From: JAZKIX01 sp040384645
GTDB taxonomy: Bacteria > Pseudomonadota > Gammaproteobacteria > Burkholderiales > Burkholderiaceae_D
Direction of reading: 5' to 3'
NCBI GenBank assembly: GCA_040384645.1
Contig: JAZKIX010000084.1
Location: 1 to 26,375, forward strand
DNA: 26,375 nt
Positions 15,210-21,549 of the stretch are shown piece after piece. The notes beneath the pieces are model-generated. The model was not told the DNA's origin and ran no database searches. It worked only from the letters and a program-made list of their open reading frames with translations. The position numbers and the translations under genes are program-made. Each line of letters opens with the position of its first letter. Positions within the stretch are counted from its first letter, which is position 1.

Positions 15210-15371
15210 TCGCCTGCATTGCAAGGGCATCTTGCCGCTTGCATTTTTGGCCTTCTTCACGCTGCTATCGCTTTGATGGCGTGCGTGCATTGCCTTAGCA
15301 TCGTGCTTTAAAGTGGCGTGGCTTAACGCCGAGCGCCGGAACAGGTGGAGCAAATATTAAAAACATTGGAT

Positions 15372-15390
15372 GCCGCCGGTATGCGGCGGC
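15372..15390 (+). other. Hairpin in the leader of the HupE-like gene
   Basis: GCCGCCG (15372-15378) and CGGCGGC (15384-15390) form a perfect GC-only 7-bp stem with a 5-nt loop, 29 bp before the HupE-like start codon. There is no U-run, so it is not a typical terminator. It could be an attenuator-like or mRNA-stabilising stem. Confidence 0.45.
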
Positions 15391-15419
15391 TCGCATTCGC
15401 ATCAAACATAGGAGAAATA

Positions 15420-16139
15420 ATGGGATGTACAGGATTTGAAAAGAAGGCAATGCGCGCGCATCCGTGCTGGTCTGCTCTGATCGGCGTGGTCTTGCTGATG
15501 CTGCTCGGCAGCGCGCAGGCGCACGGCGTTTCGGCCACCGACCAGGGATTTTTAATGACCAGCAAGGGTGTGCATTTGATCCCTTATCTGTATCTCGGTG
15601 CCAAGCACATGGTTACCGGCTACGATCATTTGCTGTTTTTATTTGGCGTCATTTTCTTTCTGTACCGGATGAAAGATATCGGCATCTACGTCACCTTGTT
15701 TGCCGCCGGCCACAGCACCACGTTATTGCTGGGCGTACTCAATGGCTGGCAACTCAATCCGTATTTTGTCGACGCCATCATCGGCTTGTCGATCGTGTAC
15801 CGGGCCTTTGATAATTTGGGCGGTTTTAAAAAATTCCTCGGTGTGCAGCCCAACAAGAAAGCGGCAGTCTTAATTTTTGGCTTCTTTCATGGACTGGGTC
15901 TGGCCACCAAGCTGCAAGACTTTTCGCTCTCAGCCGATGGCCTGATCCCGAACATGATCGCATTCAATGTCGGTGTTGAAATCGGTCAACTGCTGGCGCT
16001 GGGCATGATCCTGATCGCGATGCGCTACTGGCGCTCCACCGCCAGTTTCGCGCGCCATGCTGTTACCGGCAATATTGCCCTGATGACGGCCGGCTTCGTG
16101 CTGGCAGGTTTCCAATTCACCGGCTTTCTCATTAAATAG
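15420..16139 (+). CDS. HupE/UreJ-family membrane protein
   Basis: A 239-residue protein with a signal peptide cut near AQA-HG (residue 34), so the mature protein would start with histidine. About six helices follow. Family motifs are HMVTGYDHLLFLFG (63-76), AGHSTTLLLG (96-105) and FFHGLGLATKLQ (155-166). HupE/UreJ proteins are linked to nickel uptake for hydrogenase and urease, and this subgroup occurs in metal-related clusters. The metal here could be nickel, cobalt or another cation. The ATG at 15420 is chosen because GGAG lies 6 nt upstream; the frame extends further without another ribosome binding site. The anchor-protein gene follows 10 bp downstream, indicating an operon. Confidence 0.9.
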   Translation: MGCTGFEKKAMRAHPCWSALIGVVLLMLLGSAQAHGVSATDQGFLMTSKGVHLIPYLYLGAKHMVTGYDHLLFLFGVIFFLYRMKDIGIYVTLFAAGHSTTLLLGVLNGWQLNPYFVDAIIGLSIVYRAFDNLGGFKKFLGVQPNKKAAVLIFGFFHGLGLATKLQDFSLSADGLIPNMIAFNVGVEIGQLLALGMILIAMRYWRSTASFARHAVTGNIALMTAGFVLAGFQFTGFLIK

Positions 16140-16149
16140 GATCTCATCC

Positions 16150-16749
16150 ATGCATACCCCAACCCTCGACGGTGCCAGCACCGCGTCAAAAAGCGACCTG
16201 ATGCGCGGTATCGGCATTGCCGCCGTCCTCGCCAGCATCATCCTGATGGTGGCAGTTCTGCCGGCCGAATATGGCATTGATCCGACCGGCATCGGCCAGG
16301 CGCTGGGCCTGAAAAATTTGTCGGGCAGTCCGGCACCGGCTGTCAACACTGGCAAGATCATGCCAGTTGCCGATGCCGCGCCGGCAAGCACTGGCACCAT
16401 CGCATCGAAACAAACCGTTCCATACCGCACCGATACCCGTGAAGTGGTGCTGCAAGCCGGTCAGGGCCTGGAAGTGAAAACGCTGCTGGCCAAGGGCGCC
16501 ACCCTGATTTACTCCTGGAAAACCAGCGATGGCGCCAAGATCGATCACGACTTCCATGGCGAACCGGTCAACGCCCAGAACAATGAATTTGAAAGCTATA
16601 TCGAAGACAAGGGCATCAGTCAATCGCAAGGATCGGTGATCGCACCCTTTACCGGCACCCACGGCTGGTACTGGTATAACCCGAGCAAAAGTGCGGTGAC
16701 CGTCATGTTGCAGGCGTCTGGCTTCTATACCGAAATGATCAACAAATGA
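16150..16749 (+). CDS. Single-pass membrane 'anchor' protein next to HupE
   Basis: A 199-residue protein with a short cytoplasmic N-terminus, one membrane helix (about 19-38), a Pro/Ala linker (about 55-80) and a periplasmic beta-rich domain. That domain carries LKAGQ-like and YSWKTSDGAKIDHDFHGEP segments and ends in HGWYWYNPSKSAVTVMLQ. Proteins of this appearance are commonly annotated as transmembrane anchor proteins and occur beside HupE-like genes. No enzymatic motif is visible. It follows the HupE-like gene by 10 bp (AGGA upstream of the ATG), so the two are co-transcribed and probably act together in the envelope. The function is unknown. Confidence 0.8.
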   Translation: MHTPTLDGASTASKSDLMRGIGIAAVLASIILMVAVLPAEYGIDPTGIGQALGLKNLSGSPAPAVNTGKIMPVADAAPASTGTIASKQTVPYRTDTREVVLQAGQGLEVKTLLAKGATLIYSWKTSDGAKIDHDFHGEPVNAQNNEFESYIEDKGISQSQGSVIAPFTGTHGWYWYNPSKSAVTVMLQASGFYTEMINK

Positions 16750-16800
16750 CGGAGCTCAGGCGTCTTGCAATGAAATCCACCGTCGCGGTAAGGCTAAGCC

Positions 16801-17853
16801 ATGCATAAGGGCGTGATCTATGCTTTGCTGGCCGCCGCCCTGTTTGGCGCCAGTACGCCGTTTGCCAAAACGCTGGTGGGTCAGGTAACGCCGGTGATGC
16901 TGGCAGGTTTGCTGTATCTGGGCAGCGGGTTGGGCTTATTGCTCTGGTTCTTGGTCCGGCAATGGCGGTCGCGGCACGATCAAAATGGTCCCACCCGCCT
17001 GCGTTTGCATGACATGCCCTGGCTGGGAGGCGCGATCGTCGCCGGCGGCATCATGGGGCCGGTTTTGCTGATGTTTGGCTTGAGTCTGACACCAGCCTCG
17101 ACTGCCTCGCTCTTGCTCAATATGGAAGGCGTGCTGACCGCCATGCTGGCGTGGTTTGTGTTCAAGGAAAATTTTGACCGGCGCATCTTTATCGGAATGC
17201 TGTTGATTGTGTTTGCCGGTGTCTTGCTGTCGTGGGAACAAATGCCGGAGCTGGCCATGCCCTGGGGCGCGCTGGCGATTGCCGGCGCCTGTCTGTGCTG
17301 GGCCATCGATAACAATCTGACGCGCAAGGTAGCGGCCAGCGACGCGCTACAGATCGCCGGTGTCAAGGGGCTGGTAGCGGGCAGCGTCAATCTGGCGATT
17401 GCGCTGGCATTGGGCGCTTCCTTACCAGTAGCAGGGACAATATTGGCGGCTGGCGTGATCGGCTTTTGTGGCTATGGCCTCAGTCTGGTGCTATTCGTGC
17501 TGGCGCTACGCCATCTCGGCACCGCCAGGACCGGCGCCTATTTTTCAGCGGCGCCTTTTGCCGGCGCAGTGATTGCCTTTTTCATGCTGGGCGATGTCCC
17601 CGGCACGCTGTTCTGGTTTGCCGCCGCGCTGATGGGTATCGGCATCTGGCTGCATCTGACTGAATCGCACGGCCACTTGCATGTCCATGAGTCGCTTGCC
17701 CATGGCCACCTGCACAGTCACGATGCCCATCACCGGCATGCGCATGATTTCGCATGGGACGGCAAGGAACCCCACAGCCATCCGCATGAGCATGTGCCCT
17801 TAACGCATACGCATCCGCATTTTCCGGACATTCATCATCGACACCGGCATTGA
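16801..17853 (+). CDS. EamA/DMT-family transporter with histidine-rich tail
   Basis: A 350-residue protein. Ten helices in two EamA repeats span about 1-285, opening with YALLAAALFGASTPFAK, typical of the drug/metabolite transporter superfamily. The last 60-odd residues form a cytoplasmic or periplasmic tail with more than 20 histidines in HGH, HSH and HHRH clusters. That composition is characteristic of metal-binding loops in nickel, cobalt and zinc transporters and is not a feature of ordinary EamA proteins. The gene follows the anchor protein by 51 bp on the same strand, with AAGG before the ATG. I infer export or uptake of a divalent metal or a metal complex. The fold is certain; the substrate is not. 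Confidence 0.9.
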   Translation: MHKGVIYALLAAALFGASTPFAKTLVGQVTPVMLAGLLYLGSGLGLLLWFLVRQWRSRHDQNGPTRLRLHDMPWLGGAIVAGGIMGPVLLMFGLSLTPASTASLLLNMEGVLTAMLAWFVFKENFDRRIFIGMLLIVFAGVLLSWEQMPELAMPWGALAIAGACLCWAIDNNLTRKVAASDALQIAGVKGLVAGSVNLAIALALGASLPVAGTILAAGVIGFCGYGLSLVLFVLALRHLGTARTGAYFSAAPFAGAVIAFFMLGDVPGTLFWFAAALMGIGIWLHLTESHGHLHVHESLAHGHLHSHDAHHRHAHDFAWDGKEPHSHPHEHVPLTHTHPHFPDIHHRHRH

Positions 17854-17894
17854 TTTAAGAATGAACGATCCGCATGGCCGTTGTTGCGGCTGTG

Positions 17895-17922
17895 TTGACG
17901 TGGAAATATGGGCTATTAATAT
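17895..17922 (+). promoter_or_regulatory. Sigma-70 promoter created at a tandem duplication
   Basis: TTGACG (17895-17900), a 16-nt spacer and TAATAT (17917-17922) make a strong promoter about 50 bp upstream of the gene at 17974. The -10 box spans the junction of a 13-bp tandem duplication. Confidence 0.6.
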
Positions 17923-17930
17923 GGGCTATT
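17905..17930. repeat. Perfect 13-bp tandem duplication
   Basis: AATATGGGCTATT occurs at 17905-17917 and again immediately at 17918-17930. The junction forms the TAATAT -10 box of the predicted promoter. Confidence 0.95.
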
Positions 17931-17973
17931 GCGGCGACGCCCACATAGAGTCGCTGCACGAATGGAGAATAGT

Positions 17974-18351
17974 ATGAAAAAAAGTGCTTTATGTATTGCG
18001 ATGGTGTTGGCAGTGGCCGGCGCAGGTTCTGCCTGGGCGCATGGTGCGCGCGCGCAGTTTGGCGGCGTTGTGAAGGCAGCCGGCAATCTGCAATTCGAGC
18101 TGGTCAACAAGAACGGTGCTGCCGTCATTTATGTGGCGGGCAATCATGGCGAGAAGTTTTCTACCGCTGGCATGAGTGGCACATTGACGGTAGAAAATGG
18201 CACGCTCAAGACCGAGGTACCGCTCGCACCCGCTAGTGAAAGCTCCCTCGAAACCAAGGGTGACGCCAAATTGGTGAGCGGGGCAAAAGTAACTGCAGCG
18301 CTCATATTTGCTGACAAACAGGCGGTGACCGTGAGTTTTATCGCTAAATAA
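17974..18351 (+). CDS. Small periplasmic protein of the metal cluster
   Basis: A 125-residue protein with a clear signal peptide (MKKSALCIAMVLAVAGAGSA, likely cut after WA so that the mature protein starts HGARAQFGG). A compact beta-rich domain follows, with FELVNKNGAAVIYVAGNHG and LVSGAKVTAALIFADKQAV. GGAG lies 6 nt before the ATG at 17974, so I use this start over the longer frame. It has its own promoter at 17895. Proteins of this style occur in heavy-metal gene neighbourhoods, and a mature N-terminal histidine could coordinate metal as in other periplasmic proteins. I do not recognise a named family. It closes the HupE-anchor-EamA gene set. Confidence 0.82.
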   Translation: MKKSALCIAMVLAVAGAGSAWAHGARAQFGGVVKAAGNLQFELVNKNGAAVIYVAGNHGEKFSTAGMSGTLTVENGTLKTEVPLAPASESSLETKGDAKLVSGAKVTAALIFADKQAVTVSFIAK

Positions 18352-18505
18352 GCGACGTCGGGGTAGTGGCGCGGTACGGGTCCGATGCAGCGCCATAGCC
18401 CGTTGTTGTCATTTCGTGCAATTTGCGCCGGCTGCGGTGCCTCAACATCGACTGCAGGGCGTCAATCTGAACACGATAAGAGCAATTTAAAGGGTTTTTA
18501 CCAAA

Positions 18506-18590
18506 AATAATACTGGCTGATGTATTTAAAAATGCCCAATGAATACGTGCGGGTATGGCATGGTTTTTCAATATACCCCTCAGTATTTGT
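18506..18590 (+). repeat. Dispersed intergenic element, copy C
   Basis: Begins AATAATACTGGC, then TGATGTATT, GCCCAAT, CGTGCGGGTAT, GGCATGG and ATATACCCC, ending in AGTATTTG. GGGTAT (18551-18556) and ATACCC (18573-18578) give the best second hairpin of the four copies, 6 bp. It lies 155 bp after the small periplasmic protein and before the convergent diguanylate cyclase gene. Confidence 0.85.
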
Positions 18591-18639
18591 ATCAAGATAC
18601 GTTAAAGGCGCAAAGATGGCCAGCGGCGCCGCAACCGTC

Positions 18640-19839
18640 CTACGCCACAATCAATTGATCGCGTCCGGCCGCCTTGGCTTGATACAAGGCGTGGTCGGCG
18701 CGTTCGATGGTTTGATCCATCGCTTCGCCTGGACGGTAGGCTGTAATGCCGGCCGAAAAGGCGATCCGCAAATCTGGCACCGAGTTGCTGATCTGGCAGC
18801 CAACCAGGGCCGCGCGCAGCCGTTCGATGCCGATGGCTGGTGCGCCGGGCGGTACTTCCGGCATCAGCAGCAGGAATTCTTCGCCACCCCAACGCGCGAT
18901 CACATCGGTTTCGCGCAATACCCGGCGCGCTTCGGCCGAAAAGCCGCGCAGGGTTTCATCGCCCACGCCATGTCCGTAGGTATCGTTGATACGTTTGAAT
19001 TGGTCGAGGTCGAGTAGCGCGACCGAGAACGCCACCATGCTGCGTTTGCTCATGGCGGCGTGTTCGGCCAGCACCTGTTGCATTTGACGGCGGTTGATCA
19101 AACTGGTCAGCTCGTCCCGCGTCGCCAGCTCGCCGATGCGCGCCAGCGCTGCGCTGAGGTCGGCTTTTTGCTGCTTCAGGCGATGCCGCATCAAGTCCAG
19201 TTGTGCCGCCAGGACTGCGATGGTTGGCACGATGGTGGCGACAAAGACAAAATAAACCCATTCCACCTTGGCCGGATAATGCAGCGGATCGTCCCAGCTC
19301 TCGAACAGCATGACCGCGCCCATCAGGCACACCGCGTAGGTGCTGGCGATGCGGGTGCGGCGCCGGTTCATGTTGTATACGCCAAACACCAGCACCAGCG
19401 CCACCAGCATCAGCGTGCCGCCATGTACTTCATTGGTGATGGCGTAGGCGCCGGCGACCCAGGTCAGTGCCGCCAGGATTTGCGGCAGGGTCAGGGCAGG
19501 TTCGGAAAAACGCTGGTTGAAGCCACTGCGCAACGCGATGTAGAAACTGATATTCGATATCAACATGCCCGCCGTCAAGAGCCGCCCTTCCAGCGGGTCC
19601 ATGATGCCGAGCGCAGTCAGGTAGGCAATGAGCGCGATGCAAACCACAAATACCAGCGACGCCAGCAAGGAGCGCGTTATCCGCATGCGCTGTTGCCGGT
19701 CTGTGCCAAGCAACAATGTCACTAGCCAGCCGCCACGCATTGCCGTCGCGGAGGCAGCGTCAGCGGGTGGCGCCGGATCCACCTGTTGCGGATCGGCAGC
19801 GTCGGTTTCGGCACCGGAGTGCAAGGGGGGATAAGCCAT
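18640..19839 (-). CDS. Membrane-bound diguanylate cyclase (GGDEF)
   Basis: A 399-residue protein if the ATG at 19839 is used. An acidic/Pro-rich N-terminus is followed by about six membrane helices (53-75, 84-105, 119-137, 140-157, 165-182, 195-215), a short coiled segment (215-235) and a GGDEF domain. The active site is GGEEF (318-322). An RxxD inhibitory site (RETD, 309-312) sits exactly five residues upstream, so product feedback by c-di-GMP is expected. It makes c-di-GMP from two GTP. The membrane part is not a sensor domain I can name. The frame extends to 19992, but those codons look non-coding; no start has a good ribosome binding site, so the N-terminus is uncertain. It is divergent from the CLC gene. 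Confidence 0.92.
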   Translation of the reverse strand: MAYPPLHSGAETDAADPQQVDPAPPADAASATAMRGGWLVTLLLGTDRQQRMRITRSLLASLVFVVCIALIAYLTALGIMDPLEGRLLTAGMLISNISFYIALRSGFNQRFSEPALTLPQILAALTWVAGAYAITNEVHGGTLMLVALVLVFGVYNMNRRRTRIASTYAVCLMGAVMLFESWDDPLHYPAKVEWVYFVFVATIVPTIAVLAAQLDLMRHRLKQQKADLSAALARIGELATRDELTSLINRRQMQQVLAEHAAMSKRSMVAFSVALLDLDQFKRINDTYGHGVGDETLRGFSAEARRVLRETDVIARWGGEEFLLLMPEVPPGAPAIGIERLRAALVGCQISNSVPDLRIAFSAGITAYRPGEAMDQTIERADHALYQAKAAGRDQLIVA

Positions 19840-19998
19840 AAGAGGGCGTGATCGGTATCGGCCTGTTCCAGCAAGAATAGTGATCGTTGGGCAGGGCGGA
19901 TGCAATTTCAGCCTGCGCCGACACTGAAGTCCTGCAAGCATAACAAGAGACGCCCTGACTGCAGCAAAAAATCTTGCTAGAAAGTGATGCAAAGAAGT

Positions 19999-20027
19999 TT
20001 GACGCCAAGTGTCTGGACGCTTATGTT
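19999..20027 (+). promoter_or_regulatory. Sigma-70 promoter for the CLC gene
   Basis: TTGACG (19999-20004), a 17-nt spacer and TATGTT (20022-20027) lie about 58 bp upstream of the CLC start codon. The -35 box matches 5 of 6 bases and the -10 box 4 of 6. I see no recognisable fluoride riboswitch between it and the start codon. Confidence 0.5.
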
Positions 20028-20084
20028 ATACCTCGGCACTCGCGTGGTTTTTCTTGTGCAACTCTGCTGTTTGATCCCAGCCTT

Positions 20085-21397
20085 ATGACACTTTTTAATT
20101 ATTCTGCCGTCACCAAACAATTGCTGATCCTTGCTAAATGGCTGGCGCTAGCGAGCCTGGTGGGGCTCCTGGCCGGCGCCGCTTCTGCCCTGTTTCTGTT
20201 TTCACTCGATTGGGTCACGCACTGGCGCGAGGCGTATGGCGCGATCATCTGGCTGTTGCCGCTGGCTGGGTTTGCGGTGGGCTGGATTTATCTCAAGTTC
20301 GGCAGCGGGGTCGAGGCCGGCAACAATCTCTTGATCGATGAAATCCACGACCCGCAACAGGTGGTGCCGCTGCGGATGGCGCCGCTGGTCTTGGGCGGCA
20401 CGCTGGTGTCGCACTTGTTCGGCGCCTCGGTCGGACGCGAAGGCACGGCCGTCCAGATGGGTGGCGCGCTGGCCGACCAGTTGACCCACATATGCCGCCT
20501 GCGTCCGGCCGACCGCCGCGTGTTGTTAATGGCTGGCATCGCGGCCGGTTTTGCCTCGGTATTTGGCACACCGCTGGCCGGCGCCCTGTTCGCGCTGGAA
20601 GTGCTGGCCATCGGCCGCCTGCGCAGCGATGCGATTTTCCCCTGCATCATCGCCGCCGTGGTGGCCGACCGTTTTGGCCTGTGGCTGGGCGTGCAGCACA
20701 CCCATTATGCGATTGCCGCCATCCCACCCATCGCGCTCTGGGGCATCTGCGCCACCTTGCTGGCCGGCGTCATATTCGGCTTGGTCGGAATGCTATTTGC
20801 CAACGCCACTCACGCGTTATCGAGCTGGGTCAAATCGAGGATTGCCTATGCGCCCTGGCGCCCCTTCCTGGGCGGTATCGTGGTCGCGCTGGCGGTATGG
20901 GCGCTGGGCAGCCAGCGCTATATCGGGCTGGGAATTCCGACCATACTGGAAGCCTTCCAGCAACCGCCAAGATGGCATTTACCATCGCCTCGCTCGGCAG
21001 CGGTTTCAAAGGCGGCGAAGTGACGCCCCTGTTCTATATCGGTGCCACTTTAGGCAATGCGCTGGCACCGGTGTTGCAATTGCCGTTTCCCCTATTGGCC
21101 GGGCTGGGCTTTGTCGCGGTATTCGCCGGCGCATCTAATACGCCGATTGCCTCGACCGTGATGGCAGTCGAACTGTTCGGCGCCGAGATCGGCCCCTACG
21201 CCGCCATCGCTTGCGTCATGGCGTATGCCTGTTCCGGCCACGTTGGGATTTATCGCGCGCAACGTGGCAGCAATACCAAGCATCGTCTGCTGCCTGGAGG
21301 GAAATCGCTGGCTGAACTGCTGGCCATGCGGCGTATGCGGAATAAAGTAGCTGTGTCAAAAGTGCCGGCAGCGAGTGCGAATGTCGATCAGGAATGA
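20085..21397 (+). pseudogene. CLC antiporter, probably fluoride-type (CLC-F), frameshifted
   Basis: The N-terminal frame (from ATG 20085) and C-terminal frame (to the stop at 21397) together read as one CLC protein. The first carries GNNLLI (79-84) where chloride CLCs have GSGIP, and GREGTAVQMGG with the proton-pathway Glu119. The second carries GSGFKGGEVTPLFYIGATLG and ASNTPIASTVMA. GNNL-I and GREGT are marks of the CLC-F fluoride/proton antiporters, which protect against fluoride. The reading frame breaks near 20964-20971. The first frame reads EAFQQP and then nonsense to 21023; the second resumes at AKMAFT. Family members normally have several residues between these points, so a short deletion, not a single-base slip, is likely. 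It may be a real mutation or a draft error. It ends at the terminator at 21441. Confidence 0.85.
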
Positions 21398-21440
21398 ATG
21401 TGCTGCGCCGCTGGCGTTAATTTACTTCATACGCCCAAAG

Positions 21441-21478
21441 AAAAACGGCCATGTCGATGCAGACATGGCCGTTTTTTT
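21441..21478. terminator. Strong bidirectional Rho-independent terminator
   Basis: AACGGCCATGTC and GACATGGCCGTT form a perfect 12-bp stem around a 6-nt loop (GATGCA). It is preceded by A residues and followed by a run of T on the plus strand, so it works in both directions. It separates the convergent CLC (+) and RCC1-repeat (-) genes. Confidence 0.95.
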
Positions 21479-21549
21479 ACGCCGCTTTGATCCGCTGCGA
21501 ATATCCTATCTCTAGCGATCGCGCGGAGTTCTCTTCCCTTTTAAAACGA

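Noticed and set aside
18520..19017. 165-residue plus-strand frame starting in repeat copy C
   Set aside because: It runs antisense through the conserved GGDEF domain gene; its start derives from the repeat.
19993..20084. Fluoride riboswitch upstream of the CLC-F-like gene
   Set aside because: Such genes often carry one, but I could not find the characteristic conserved blocks in the leader.
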